Assembly: GCA_949128115.1 (NCBI GenBank)
Contig: OX421966.1
Coordinates: 51,519,416 to 51,583,415 of the forward strand
Direction of reading: 5' to 3'
DNA: 64,000 nt
Source: Anaspis maculata
Lineage: Eukaryota; Arthropoda; Insecta; Coleoptera; Scraptiidae
Numbering within the stretch: position 1 is the first letter of the stretch; each line of letters opens with the position of its first letter. The notes below the pieces were generated by a model. The model was not told the DNA's origin. It did not search any database and saw only the letters and a program-made list of their open reading frames with translations. The position numbers were made by a program, and so were the translations under genes. This document shows, one piece after another, positions 1 to 10,428 of the stretch.

Positions 1-547
1 GAGACGCACCACACGTTTCGAAATGGTCTTGCTCTGTTCCCCAGCAGCTCGACGGATCCCCTCGGGCCGCGAAAACAAACCATAAATACTCTCTCGACTC
101 GGCCACGCCGCCTCGATTAAAAATTATTGTTATTATCTCGCATAATGGGTCCCCCCTGTCACCTCCCGGTCCCCCCGCTTCTCCCACACATATACATATA
201 CGCATGGGTTCGGTCGTTTGTTTGACTTTACGAGATGAAACGAGCGCAATCTTATTATTATTATCATTAGCGGCGTGACGTAACCGCGAGATGGACATAT
301 CAAAACAAACGAAAGGTTTTCTTCATTTTATATGATAATGCTGGTCAAACAGAGGCGCAGTCAAGGTCCGTGAAATCGAGAAAGTCGAGTTACAACTAGT
401 TTCGTTGTCAACATCCTCGAATGATAAGGGAATGATGTACACGACCGAAAAACGAAAGAAAAAATGTTTTTCTCCGAATCTCCGAGTCTCTGATGCGAAC
501 TTTGGCTGCGAAACGTCACGTCGACCTAAAAGAAATTCCGGCACATG
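1..547. other. Flank left of the LTR retrotransposon, no gene seen
   Basis: Host-like sequence up to the LTR element. It has short TTATTATTA-type runs near 125-140 and 254-270, and a C-rich stretch near 148-180. The longest open frame (323-556, minus, 77 codons) runs into the LTR, has no recognisable domain and is probably chance. The last four bases, CATG (544-547), are the left target duplication of the neighbouring element. Confidence 0.6.
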
Positions 548-1509
548 TGTCACCACATTTTCTCCGGCGTATTGAACACATGTCAGGAAGAACCGTAGAT
601 TAAGCGCCGAGCATCAGGAGTCAGATAGACCACACACTGCTACCCTGAAAAGGGCAAAAACATTATGAGTATTTGGGCTCTCATAAATAAAGAAAGAAAT
701 TAAACGAATAAACTGATAGCCTCTGTACAGCTGGCAGCATCTAAACGACCTTACAGTCAGAACCCAGCACCACGGGCTTCTGTCTAGCACGCTGGAAACC
801 CAAGCCGTACTAGACGGGCCACCCACCACACACAGCCCCCAGTACCCGGTCCCTGCCGACGTACTGCGCCAAGCCAAGCCCCGGAAAACCACAGCAGGCA
901 AGGCTGAGAGGCCTGGATCTAGGCGTGCAATGAACTCAGACGGAGGTCCACTCTGAGTCCACCTAGCCTCCACTAAAACGGCAGAACTGCGCACTAGTAG
1001 GTGCAACCCACTTACCGTGTGCTCAAGCCCGACCCTCAATACTTTGTAATTAATCAAGAAATGACTAATGAGATAACCAAATACCCGTGAGTAAGTAGAG
1101 ATACTCACCAAAAAGCTCCTTCACAAAGTGTGTAATATGTGGTATCACTCGGTACTTGCACTCGTAACTTAGAATTGCACTGTGACTCTTTTGAACTTCT
1201 TATTTACATTCACTTTGCTCTACGGGCCCCACTGGCCAGCTTATATAGGTCTCTGAATGCCCTTCTAGAATCGAGCGTGCGTCATTAGTAACAAAAAAAG
1301 GGAAAGATCGGGAGTGCATATATCCAAACAACTCGAATTTCGAGATGGCTCGTCTATTGAAAAACAAAGCTATTGATATGCACAATATTTACAAAATCGG
1401 GCACGTATTTACAAAACATAGAGGTACTAGAATTTCGCGAGCATTCCCATCCGCATTGTCGGTGTTTTTCTAGAATTATTAGGCGCCGGCTGAATCACGC
1501 TGTGTTACA
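548..1509 (-). repeat. 3' LTR of the Ty3/gypsy element
   Basis: 962-bp terminal repeat on the downstream side of the minus-strand element, apparently identical to 6295-7256. It begins immediately next to the CATG target duplication at 544-547. It contains the same TATATAA motif (1241-1247, minus strand), so it could also act as a promoter reading outward into 1-547. I did not find an AATAAA signal on the minus strand within it, so its polyadenylation signal is not identified. Confidence 0.95.
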
Positions 1510-1558
1510 TTCGCCCATCCTGACAAGCGCCTCGCCCCGAGGCGGCTCGTTTTTCTCT
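1510..1558 (-). promoter_or_regulatory. Polypurine tract region and 7-bp stem-loop before the 3' LTR
   Basis: Between the Gag-Pol stop and the 3' LTR the minus strand reads AGGATGGGCGAA directly against the LTR end. This is the expected position and base composition of the plus-strand primer, although it is interrupted by pyrimidines. Beside it, 1528-1544 forms a perfect 7-bp stem (CGCCTCG / CGAGGCG) with a 3-base loop. The stem-loop has no known role here. Confidence 0.5.
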
Positions 1559-4500
1559 TTACCGTTCTTCGTCAGAAACTTGATCAGGATCATCCACGAC
1601 TACGCCTCCGTCAGAGTCGTCGGCAGTCGGTCCATCGGAGTCATCGGAAACGCCTCCTGGCTTACACCATGGTTTCAGCTTGTCCACAGCAATTACCCGT
1701 TCATAGGTTGCACGTCGTCCCGTTCGGGATGAATGTGGCATGTCGGTGACCAAGTAGCGATCATTCGCAAGGACAGCCTTAATAACCATCGGCTGACTGT
1801 ACGGATTTTTCAATTTCCGGCTCTCTCCAGGTGTGGCTTCTACCTTTTGAACCAGTACTAGATCTCCCACTTGGTACTTTTTCGGTGCCTTTCTTTTCTT
1901 GTCAAAAAGTAATTTCTGGCGTTCCTGGATCTGAGAGACTCGTTCGCAGGCCTTATGCCGGAGCTGTACTAAGTCATCGATTAGAGTTGGCAACTGCTGT
2001 ACTTCATCCCGTAAAACTGAGTCGGTCCCATGTCGCGGTTTATAACCAAACATCAACTCACTGGGAGTTTTCCCTGTAGATCCATTTACTGTATTATTTA
2101 TGGCGAACTGAGCACTAGAGACGTTGTGATCCCATGCATCTTCTTCTAGGGTGCTTGTCATCAAGGTGGACAAGATACTCCGATTTAGCCGCTCAATTTG
2201 TCCATTCGCTCGGGGAGTGGCGACGGCTGTCTTGATATGTTGGATTTGGTTCTCTTCACAATATTTCTTGAACCTTGCCGCAGTGAAACAGCTCCCCTGG
2301 TCTGAGATGATACGTTTGGGTCTCCCATATGTCACGAAGAGCTCGTTCAAAAAGTTTATAACAAATACTGTTTTGGTAGACTTGACAGCACGCAGGAATA
2401 AAAATTTCGTGCAGGCATCCACGACCGCTAAAATGTGAAGATTGCCTCGCCGGGATTTAGGAAACGGCCCTAAATGATCAATATGTAATGTTTCGAAAGG
2501 TTTTGTTGGTTTTGGGATTGGGTGTAGATAGCCTTCTTGTTTTCCTGTCGGCTTTTTCGCAAAAAGACAGGGGATACAACAGGAAATGTACTGAGAAACA
2601 TATTCCCTCATTCTCGGAAACCAATAACAATCTGACAATCGGTAGAGAGTCTTTTCCAGCGCAAAATGTCCACTTTCATCATGAGCTGCTTTTACAACCT
2701 GTTGCCTCATACCGTTTGGCACAACCCATTGTAGTCCTCTAGCCGTGATACGATATACCCTTCCCTTGCGGAGAGCATAGTTTTTGTAGACTTTGTGCTC
2801 ATATTCTGTTGATGGAGGTTTCGACAGGATTTGATGCAGCTCTTGTATTTTTGGATCAGTCAACTGTCCAGCTAGGACCCAATCTGCCTTTTCCAATCGT
2901 AGGATTTCTTTTGTATTCGCATCATCTTCCTTCGGTGGATTTCGGCTCAACGCATCCACGTGTTTCATCTGAGTCCCCGGGCGGTACTTAACGGTAAATC
3001 GAAATTCCAGTAGTTGTAACCACCATCTTGCGATCCGGGGAATCAGTTGAGATTTCATACTAGTTGCCTTTAGCGCGTTGCAGTCCGTGACAATAGTGAA
3101 TTCGAGGTCCAAAAGGTAAGTGCGGAACTTTTTAACACTTTCCACAACTGCTAGTGTTTCCAATTCATATGAATGGTAATTCCGCTCGTGTTCATTTGTC
3201 TGCCTGCTGTAGTACGCAATCGGGTGTAATCGTCCGTCCGGCTGGAATTGGAGTAGAATCCCAGCTAAACCCAGCGAACTGGCGTCAGTATGTAGTTCAG
3301 TTACCGCTGTAGGATCGTAAATAGCCAGTACAGGTCTCGAGGTTAGAATTTCCTTGAGCTTGACAAACGCAGACTCCTCGTCACTGCCCCATTTCCATGA
3401 AGTATTTTTGCGTGTTAAATTCGTCAAGGGTCTAGCGATCTTTGCATAATCCTTGACAAAGTGACGGAAATATCCAGTCAACCCGATGAATTGTCTAACC
3501 TGTAGAACGCTTGACGGGGTGAGAAAATTCTTTATGGCCAGCGTTTTGTCGGGCCCAGGGCGCACTCTTCCGTTCCCCACTTCGAACCCCAGATAAGTGA
3601 CAGCTTCTTGGAGGAAGTGGCACTTTTGGAAGTTCAAGGTCAGTCCCTCTGTTCTCAATAGATCGAACATCCTTTTTAAAGCATCCAGGGCATCTTCTGT
3701 CGTACTGGAGTGGAGCAAAACGTCATCGAGATAAACGGCTGCAATATCAGCGATGGGGCGCAGTAGATAATTCATATAACGTTGGAAAACCCGCGGGGCA
3801 TTTGTTAAGCCAAACGGCATACGCAGATATTCATACTGGCCACTCGGTGTCACGAAAGCAGTATATCGTCGAGAGGTGGGTGACATAGGTATCTGGTGGT
3901 AGCCGGATTTAAGGTCCAGACTGGTGAAATATTTCCCATCTCTTAATCTATCGATTTGGTCCGAAATCCGCGGTAGTGGATAGTTCTCCTTCACGGTCAG
4001 TGCATTAAGTTTTCGATAGTCGACACACATACGTTGTTCCCCGTTTTTCTTGCCAACTAAAACAATTGGAGAAGCGTAGTTTGAAGTCGACTCCTGAACA
4101 ATGTGTGCTTGGATCAGTTCATCAACAAGGTCTTGGACTTTGGCAGCCTCACTTGGAGCTAGTCGATAAGGTCTATATGTAAATGGCTTCGGTTCCAGTA
4201 GGCGGAGTTCCATCTCAACACTCTTTCCGCACCCAAGTTCGTCCAGCGTTAAGGCAAAGCAATCTCGATATTGCTGGAGTAATTTTATTAACTGCCCTTT
4301 GACTTCGGGTGACACATTGCCAACGTTCAACTCATTCCATGGCAAGTCGGGTCGTTCGCTTTTGGAAATCTTCAATATCGTCGACTGAATGTTATCTTCG
4401 ACACATGGCCATCCCCTTGCTAGGACAGTATTTGCCTTGAAACGAATCTGCTTCGCTGAAAGGTTGAGAACAGGTAACACTGGTGCTGGTGTATCCTGCA

Positions 4501-6103
4501 GCCGAAGAAGTGTACTCGGAACGACATGTTCGAAGCCCGGCTTTGGACGAGCACTATATTCGACATAACAATCTCCTTGGGTAGCGTCAGCTTTGATTCG
4601 TACATGACCATAATGCATGGGCGAAATGGTGACATCTTCTTTCACATACAATTTCAGTTTTGTTCTTGACACTGGTGAGGACCCATAGGTAAAGAAACGT
4701 AACTGCGAGTCATCTTTGAGCATACCGATTTTGGGCAATTCCGTAAAATTCCGTCCCACCAAAACAGGAACATTCTGCACCTCATCCGTAACAACATCAG
4801 CTACAATCTCAGCACTTACATCATCAACCGTCAAGTGAATTTTCACAGCGCCAACTGTCGTAACGGTCCCATCCCCATACCCACGCAAGACTGATATTTG
4901 CTTGGGGTCTATGCTGTCAATTCCAAGTCGTTTGCTCTCACTCAAGGTGATGGTGGTACATGAGCTTCCCAAGTCGATGTATGCACACGTAGATTTCCCA
5001 TTGACCAAAACTGGTTTGTGAAATTTACTATTTGTCGGCTCCTCTGGAGTTAATTTTCCAACTAAAGCCACTGTCTTTGGTTTCTCGAAACTGCGATTAG
5101 GTTTCAGTTTACAGTCTCTGGCAAAGTGGCCGTGATTGCGGCATATGTTACATCGACCATCTTGGTTCTGCGTCAAGTTCTGCATCATACAACGAGCTGC
5201 AGTGTGCCCCGGTTTGTTACATTTGAAACAAATAAGTTCTTTGACGGACTTCGCTGCCACTTTTGCAAAAGGCTCTCGTGGCTTGGGCTTGTATCTCCCG
5301 GCATGGGTAGATGGTTTTGAAGAGTAGGGAGCAGCCTGACTCACATTGGTTGCAAGTGTACTAAGATACTTGAATAGCGAGTCCGGAGACCCATGCTGAC
5401 CAGCTTGTGCTCCAGTTTTAACCACCACATCGGAAATTCCTCCGATGATGCACGAGACCGCATTTCGACCGGTGATCTGGAGCTCGTTCAGTAGAGCCAG
5501 TTTACTGTAATAATAAGTGGTGTAGTTTTCATCCACCCTCTTCTTTCTGGTCATCATCTGCTCCAGCTTGGTATGATAATCAAATTGTGACGGAAATGCC
5601 GCTTGGAGTTGCTGTTTCCATTCCTCCCAGGTGGAAGCTGTGGTAGTAAGGCTTTTATACCAAACCTCGGCCAGACCTCTGAGCTTGGTTATAGCAAAAT
5701 AAATCGTCGTTTCCTCAGACCAGTGGAAGACGTTTCTACACTCTTCCACCTTTTTGCACCACCGCTCACTTGTCATGTCCAAATTAGTGGGGTCAAATAC
5801 TGGCAGGATATCAGATCCCGTGGTCGTATGATGAAGTTTACGATTTGTAGCCTCCACGAAGTCAGCCATAAGGTCCGTCAGACGGCGTAGTGCATCTGCG
5901 TTTGCATCCACATTCCCAGCGTTTGTCGTTTGTAGACTGCCTTCACTGATGCTCACGCTCTCATCATCACCACCAGGACGAGTCTTTGCCGGTCGCTCAG
6001 CATCTTCGGTTGTTGAATCGGCTCGGCGACGACGCCCCCGTCGGGTCGCCATCTCTAATGAAACCCTACCACGTAAGGCGAAGACGTGGAAAGTTACTCG
6101 CAA
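1559..6103 (-). CDS. Gag-Pol polyprotein of a Ty3/gypsy retrotransposon (single frame)
   Basis: Single 1514-codon frame joining gag and pol without a frameshift. An arginine-rich N terminus is followed by a gag core (about 100-260) and two CCHC zinc knuckles (C292-C305 and C318-C331) that should bind element RNA. The retropepsin site reads D377-L-G-S in place of the usual D-T/S-G. RT spans about 645-830, with LDLKSGYHQI at 729-738 and the catalytic YLDDV at 791-795. RNase H has acidic residues near D940, E980, D1007 and D1050. Integrase has an HHCC finger (H1141, H1146, C1176, C1179) and a D1209, D1268, E1304 triad with 35 residues between the last two, followed by a GPY/F-like module near 1432-1452. 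An acidic tail ends the protein. Two starts are possible; M18 (codon at 6052) begins a basic MATRRGRRRR segment and may be the real one. No stop or frameshift is seen. Confidence 0.95.
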   Translation of the reverse strand: MRVTFHVFALRGRVSLEMATRRGRRRRADSTTEDAERPAKTRPGGDDESVSISEGSLQTTNAGNVDANADALRRLTDLMADFVEATNRKLHHTTTGSDILPVFDPTNLDMTSERWCKKVEECRNVFHWSEETTIYFAITKLRGLAEVWYKSLTTTASTWEEWKQQLQAAFPSQFDYHTKLEQMMTRKKRVDENYTTYYYSKLALLNELQITGRNAVSCIIGGISDVVVKTGAQAGQHGSPDSLFKYLSTLATNVSQAAPYSSKPSTHAGRYKPKPREPFAKVAAKSVKELICFKCNKPGHTAARCMMQNLTQNQDGRCNICRNHGHFARDCKLKPNRSFEKPKTVALVGKLTPEEPTNSKFHKPVLVNGKSTCAYIDLGSSCTTITLSESKRLGIDSIDPKQISVLRGYGDGTVTTVGAVKIHLTVDDVSAEIVADVVTDEVQNVPVLVGRNFTELPKIGMLKDDSQLRFFTYGSSPVSRTKLKLYVKEDVTISPMHYGHVRIKADATQGDCYVEYSARPKPGFEHVVPSTLLRLQDTPAPVLPVLNLSAKQIRFKANTVLARGWPCVEDNIQSTILKISKSERPDLPWNELNVGNVSPEVKGQLIKLLQQYRDCFALTLDELGCGKSVEMELRLLEPKPFTYRPYRLAPSEAAKVQDLVDELIQAHIVQESTSNYASPIVLVGKKNGEQRMCVDYRKLNALTVKENYPLPRISDQIDRLRDGKYFTSLDLKSGYHQIPMSPTSRRYTAFVTPSGQYEYLRMPFGLTNAPRVFQRYMNYLLRPIADIAAVYLDDVLLHSSTTEDALDALKRMFDLLRTEGLTLNFQKCHFLQEAVTYLGFEVGNGRVRPGPDKTLAIKNFLTPSSVLQVRQFIGLTGYFRHFVKDYAKIARPLTNLTRKNTSWKWGSDEESAFVKLKEILTSRPVLAIYDPTAVTELHTDASSLGLAGILLQFQPDGRLHPIAYYSRQTNEHERNYHSYELETLAVVESVKKFRTYLLDLEFTIVTDCNALKATSMKSQLIPRIARWWLQLLEFRFTVKYRPGTQMKHVDALSRNPPKEDDANTKEILRLEKADWVLAGQLTDPKIQELHQILSKPPSTEYEHKVYKNYALRKGRVYRITARGLQWVVPNGMRQQVVKAAHDESGHFALEKTLYRLSDCYWFPRMREYVSQYISCCIPCLFAKKPTGKQEGYLHPIPKPTKPFETLHIDHLGPFPKSRRGNLHILAVVDACTKFLFLRAVKSTKTVFVINFLNELFVTYGRPKRIISDQGSCFTAARFKKYCEENQIQHIKTAVATPRANGQIERLNRSILSTLMTSTLEEDAWDHNVSSAQFAINNTVNGSTGKTPSELMFGYKPRHGTDSVLRDEVQQLPTLIDDLVQLRHKACERVSQIQERQKLLFDKKRKAPKKYQVGDLVLVQKVEATPGESRKLKNPYSQPMVIKAVLANDRYLVTDMPHSSRTGRRATYERVIAVDKLKPWCKPGGVSDDSDGPTADDSDGGVVVDDPDQVSDEER

Positions 6104-6276
6104 AACCTCCTTGTGTCTAACTAACTTTTCGCACGACTCACAGTCCGACCTATGGTTCCAAACAAAAGGGCAATCAGATTCCAGTGGTCCCTAGACTTCT
6201 ACTTTATTCATTATAGTTCATTTCATTTTTCTCTCAAATCTCTAAATCTCTTATTTGGGTTGGAGTGTGTAGGTCT

Positions 6277-6289
6277 ATCCCACTTCTGA
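6277..6289 (-). promoter_or_regulatory. Primer binding site, tRNA-Leu-like
   Basis: On the minus strand, five bases (ATTTT) after the end of the 5' LTR comes TCAGAAGTGGGAT. From memory this is complementary to the acceptor side of insect leucine tRNAs, but starting about five bases in from the 3' CCA end, so the usual TGG start is missing. Such offset leucine primer sites are, as I recall, known in some mdg3-related Ty3 elements. The tRNA assignment should be checked against tRNA sequences. Confidence 0.55.
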
Positions 6290-6294
6290 AAAAT

Positions 6295-7256
6295 TGTCAC
6301 CACATTTTCTCCGGCGTATTGAACACATGTCAGGAAGAACCGTAGATTAAGCGCCGAGCATCAGGAGTCAGATAGACCACACACTGCTACCCTGAAAAGG
6401 GCAAAAACATTATGAGTATTTGGGCTCTCATAAATAAAGAAAGAAATTAAACGAATAAACTGATAGCCTCTGTACAGCTGGCAGCATCTAAACGACCTTA
6501 CAGTCAGAACCCAGCACCACGGGCTTCTGTCTAGCACGCTGGAAACCCAAGCCGTACTAGACGGGCCACCCACCACACACAGCCCCCAGTACCCGGTCCC
6601 TGCCGACGTACTGCGCCAAGCCAAGCCCCGGAAAACCACAGCAGGCAAGGCTGAGAGGCCTGGATCTAGGCGTGCAATGAACTCAGACGGAGGTCCACTC
6701 TGAGTCCACCTAGCCTCCACTAAAACGGCAGAACTGCGCACTAGTAGGTGCAACCCACTTACCGTGTGCTCAAGCCCGACCCTCAATACTTTGTAATTAA
6801 TCAAGAAATGACTAATGAGATAACCAAATACCCGTGAGTAAGTAGAGATACTCACCAAAAAGCTCCTTCACAAAGTGTGTAATATGTGGTATCACTCGGT
6901 ACTTGCACTCGTAACTTAGAATTGCACTGTGACTCTTTTGAACTTCTTATTTACATTCACTTTGCTCTACGGGCCCCACTGGCCAGCTTATATAGGTCTC
7001 TGAATGCCCTTCTAGAATCGAGCGTGCGTCATTAGTAACAAAAAAAGGGAAAGATCGGGAGTGCATATATCCAAACAACTCGAATTTCGAGATGGCTCGT
7101 CTATTGAAAAACAAAGCTATTGATATGCACAATATTTACAAAATCGGGCACGTATTTACAAAACATAGAGGTACTAGAATTTCGCGAGCATTCCCATCCG
7201 CATTGTCGGTGTTTTTCTAGAATTATTAGGCGCCGGCTGAATCACGCTGTGTTACA
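6295..7256 (-). repeat. 5' LTR of the Ty3/gypsy element
   Basis: 962-bp terminal repeat at the transcriptional start side of the minus-strand element. On the plus strand it begins TGTCACCAC and ends GCTGTGTTACA. Each position is offset by 5747 from the other LTR, and I found no mismatch when reading both copies. It carries a TATATAA box on the minus strand at 6988-6994, expected to drive the element's RNA. A 165-codon minus-strand frame (6361-6858) is present identically in the other LTR but shows no domain and is treated as chance. Confidence 0.95.
6988..6994 (-). promoter_or_regulatory. TATA box in the 5' LTR
   Basis: The minus-strand motif TATATAA (plus strand TTATATA) lies about 300 bp inside the outer edge of the 5' LTR, between a GC-rich stretch and the R/U5 side. 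Its placement fits an RNA polymerase II core promoter for the retrotransposon. The identical motif in the 3' LTR is at 1241-1247. The transcription start is inferred, not seen. Confidence 0.5.
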
Positions 7257-7260
7257 CATG

Positions 7261-8243
7261 CGAGAAAACAATCTATAAATATAAAGACTTTCGAGATTAA
7301 AGGTCCTTTTAACAAATTGTAGTTGATGAGAAATTAAGTGAGCTGTTTAATTTCAGGGTGGGAAACAGGGAATCTAATGGTTTACAGCTAGGCGACCACA
7401 ATAGGGTAGTTGGCACCCCATCATTTTCGTCGCCCCCTGCGCTTTTTTGGACGTCTGAAGCTCTAAAATCATTTGTCATGTCGCTTACAGACCCTTAAAG
7501 TGATTCGAAAATGGGTATTAATCACGTTTCGTAAATGCTTGGACATTTTTTTCCTACAGTAGCACAAACAGCTTTTGAATTTTGTATGGGGAGCCTTTTT
7601 TGTACCTTCTTGTAGATACAAAATAGTGTTCCGATACCAGCCAACAGGGGAACAATGATAATTTGAATAAGTCGTCAAGTCTGATGCCGTTATTAGGTCT
7701 CTCATTTGGGTTTTTATCCCCGTGGTTTAGGATGTTCTTTACCTATTTTCTATAAAATATTGGACGACACTTCGTACAATAATTAGGTATGTAAAGCTTG
7801 TTTTGGTCCAATTTAGGAAAAAGTACCTAATGTAAGTAGGTAGTATGTTGACAGAAACACCACTTGAAGGCTGGTGCTTGAGGAAATCATCAAGTTGTTG
7901 AAAAGTTTCCAGTATGGCGGCCAAGATGGCATAGAAGTTGATGGCTAGATTCAAACGATCTGCCAAAGCTTCTTTCTGATGCCTTGATTTTTTCTAGGCC
8001 TACTGTTTCCAAGATTGTTACGATATGCGTTGATGGGAGATTTCGATGTGGGGGTAAGACACTAAACCTGTACGATTGACGGAGGAGCCTTTCAAATACG
8101 GTATGCGCTGGAGACTTCGATGCGGGGATAAGACACGAATCTGCCCGATTTGGCGGAGGAGCCGTTCGAATACTTGCCGGTTCATAGCGAAGCTGCTGGA
8201 CTTTTTCTGAGCTTTCCAATCCGGCGAAATTTGAAGATGTATA
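7261..8243. other. Flank right of the LTR element, no gene seen
   Basis: Begins after the right CATG target duplication (7257-7260). Open frames here (7469-7705, 7739-7966, 7890-8219, 8018-8302) are short, overlap each other and show no domain. A short direct repeat occurs near 8030-8190: two related segments around GAGACTTCGATG/GAGATTTCGATG, each followed by a GGGGTAAGACAC-like string about 65 bp apart. Otherwise I see nothing. Confidence 0.5.
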
Positions 8244-8922
8244 CAGGGTGTTTCATGGATGATAGCAAAAAATTCAACTGTGAGTAGTTCTCGTGAAATC
8301 ATGACGAAAACCTATATAGGTACCGTTTTGCAAAGTTCGGCTTGTTGATAAAGTTATATACAGCCCTTCAAAGTTCACTTTTTTCGGGTTTCAAAAATTT
8401 GTAACTCAGGCACGTTTTGACGAAATTAAATTCACCATATAGACTGGTTTGTCGAAACATCTACCAACCTGCCAAATTTTGAAAGGATCCAATCAGTGGC
8501 GTAGAAGTTATGAGGGGTCACCTTGAGTCAACTTTTCTTCAGATGCTTCTGAATTATTGACCCTCATAATTCCTACACCACTGGTTGGATTATTTCCACG
8601 AGGGTCAATAGTTTAGAAGCATCGTCCGAAGAAAAGTCGACTTGAGGCTACCCCTCATAATTTCTATGCTACTGGTTGGATTCTTTCAAAATTTGGCACG
8701 TTGATAGATAATGTTGACAAACCAATTTATGCTGAATTCAAGTCAATTTTGTCAAAACGTTCCTAAGTTACAAATTTTTGAAATCCGGAAAAAGTGACCT
8801 TTCAAGGGCTGTATCTTCGTCATTAGGCCGAACTTGTTGCAAAATGGTATATGGGTTTTCATCGCATTTTGACGAGATCCACTCACAGTTGAATTTTTTG
8901 CTATTATCGCTGAAACACCCTG
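8244..8922. mobile_element. Foldback element of the CAGGGTG family, TA-flanked
   Basis: A 679-bp imperfect palindrome starts CAGGGTGTTTCA and ends TGAAACACCCTG, with TA on both sides (consistent with a TA target duplication). Pairs visible in both arms include TTCAACTGTGAGT near 8273 with ACTCACAGTTGAA near 8881, and CTTTCAAAATTTGG-type strings near 8470 and 8685. The centre, near 8580, pairs GACCCTCATAAT with GAGGGTCAATAG. Arms differ by perhaps a fifth of positions. No transposase frame is present. A TA target and palindromic form suggest a Tc1/mariner-mobilised non-autonomous element; the family is not certain. Confidence 0.8.
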
Positions 8923-9152
8923 TATATGTACCCATATTTGTTGAAAATTTTCGAGTTGATAAGTTGAACCGTTCGAAAGATATGGGAGTGTTGTATTCTT
9001 TTTCTACACGATCGAGAACCGCACTTATGCGAAACTGAACCCCCTATCGAGGGCAAAATTATCTTTAATTGTAATTAACGTGGTTCGAATTACGATGTCA
9101 ATAAGTGTCGTGTATATATGGTCCGAAGTTGTAACCAGACCTATTGCTATAG

Positions 9153-9280
9153 GAGCCCTATCACGATTAGTAGAATACTACGTCAGTGACGTCACGTTGC
9201 GTAGCAGCCACCTCTCTGATAGGTTGCTGCTAGACAACGTGACGTCACAAGCGTAGAATTCTCCTCATCATGATAGTGCC
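9153..9280. repeat. Hairpin MITE-like palindrome
   Basis: A 128-bp inverted repeat with arms of about 57 bp and a short loop near 9215. The inner core GTGACGTCACGTTG (9185-9198) is matched by CAACGTGACGTCAC (9234-9247). Outer flanks CTATCACGATTAGTAGA and TCCTCATCATGATAG pair with a few mismatches. The core contains GTGACGTCAC, itself a self-complementary CRE-like string. No open frame. Confidence 0.7.
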
Positions 9281-10220
9281 TCTGATTATAAAGGTAACTA
9301 CTGTTTTCGAACAGGAGAACCTATTATAAATATTATTGCTACGAGCGGCGATTCTGGATAACACGCGGGTTTTCAACGGTGGGTCAAGCCACATCTGTTC
9401 ATTTTGGCGGAGGTTCCACATACCAGAACACACGGGAAGCACGCGAAAGATGTGTGATTGTTCGGGAGTCGTCTAGAAACCGTATGCCGAGCCACTGTGG
9501 AATTTGCTCGAGGTAGATGGAAAGTTCGAGAACGCTGATCAGAGGCATATTTAAAGCAGCGATCGTCGCCTTACGACCAGTTTTGGATGCGAAGAGGTAG
9601 TGAGCGGATAGAAGTAGAAGTCTCAGCGATATTTCCAAGTAAATAATTGTTGCCGTGTATTTATTGTAGTACGCAGTAATAAACAGTGTGTGTGGTTGAC
9701 AGGAGACTTCTGTTGCGAAACTTACTCCCTTCTTGTTCATCAAAAACTATGACGCTCACATTTCAAGGCCTGGAGCTTTTAGTACATTGATCAGCATTGC
9801 TTGAGGGAGACTTGGTCAACATTGAGACTCACAGTACCCTGTTCTGAACTACAGCAAGAGTTTATCTTGTTTTGCGGCACTTAAGGTGGATTTATACTCG
9901 CAGAAAATAAGAATGAAAATAAAAATAACAATAAGAATAAAAATAAGAAAATGTTAAAAATGAGCTTTCAGATGGAAGTATTTATACACCAAAATAAGAA
10001 ATAACAATAAGAATAAGGAATTCCAACTTTCCATTCACTGTTGCGTATTGAACATGCGCAGATATGGCAACAGTGGCGGCGCAAGAGAGTCTTTAGTCTT
10101 TTTCGAGCGAATAACCGTTCATGACCGGTTACATTTGGTTATAGAATTTGGCGTTTGAGCGAGGATTGGTTATAAGCGGTGAAGGAAGTGCCGCCATTTT
10201 GATATCATCTCCGGTTATGC

Positions 10221-10405
10221 GTGCTTTCCACCTAGCCTCAAGTTCGGTACACCTACCATTTACGCATGTGCGGGTTCCAAACGGTGCTTTCCATCTACGT
10301 GTTTCTACTCGGTTCTGCGCCGTTCATAGGATCACGTAAAATTTTGTGCCACACCATGGAACATGTGCCGTCTGGTGGTATTTGTACCGTCTAGGTGGAA
10401 AGCAC
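10221..10405. repeat. MITE with 15-bp perfect TIR
   Basis: A 185-bp unit bounded by GTGCTTTCCACCTAG and its exact reverse complement CTAGGTGGAAAGCAC (10391-10405). A third, slightly changed copy, GGTGCTTTCCATCTACG, lies inside near 10285. A 63-codon frame overlapping it (10148-10339) is not credible as a gene. No target duplication is obvious. Confidence 0.7.
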
Positions 10406-10428
10406 CCTATACATTTCATAACCTGGAG

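Larger units (their letters stand above)
548..7256 (-). mobile_element. Complete Ty3/gypsy-type LTR retrotransposon
   Basis: Full-length element of 6709 bp read on the minus strand: 5' LTR (6295-7256), primer binding site, a single Gag-Pol frame (1559-6103), a purine-rich tract and 3' LTR (548-1509). Termini are TGTAAC...GTGACA in element orientation. The flanks carry CATG on both sides (544-547 and 7257-7260), a 4-bp target duplication. The order RT, RNase H, integrase within pol places it with Ty3/gypsy (Metaviridae) elements. There is no envelope-like frame after integrase: the Gag-Pol stop lies only 49 bp from the 3' LTR. The two LTRs read as identical and the frame is open, so the insertion looks very recent and possibly still competent. 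A clade near mdg3 is only a suggestion, from the leucine-tRNA-like primer site and the single frame. Confidence 0.96.

Noticed and set aside
614..1111. 165-codon open frame on the minus strand, present identically at 6361-6858
   Set aside because: It lies wholly inside the LTR. Its identity in both copies follows from LTR identity, and it has no recognisable domain. Counting it as a gene would double-count LTR sequence.
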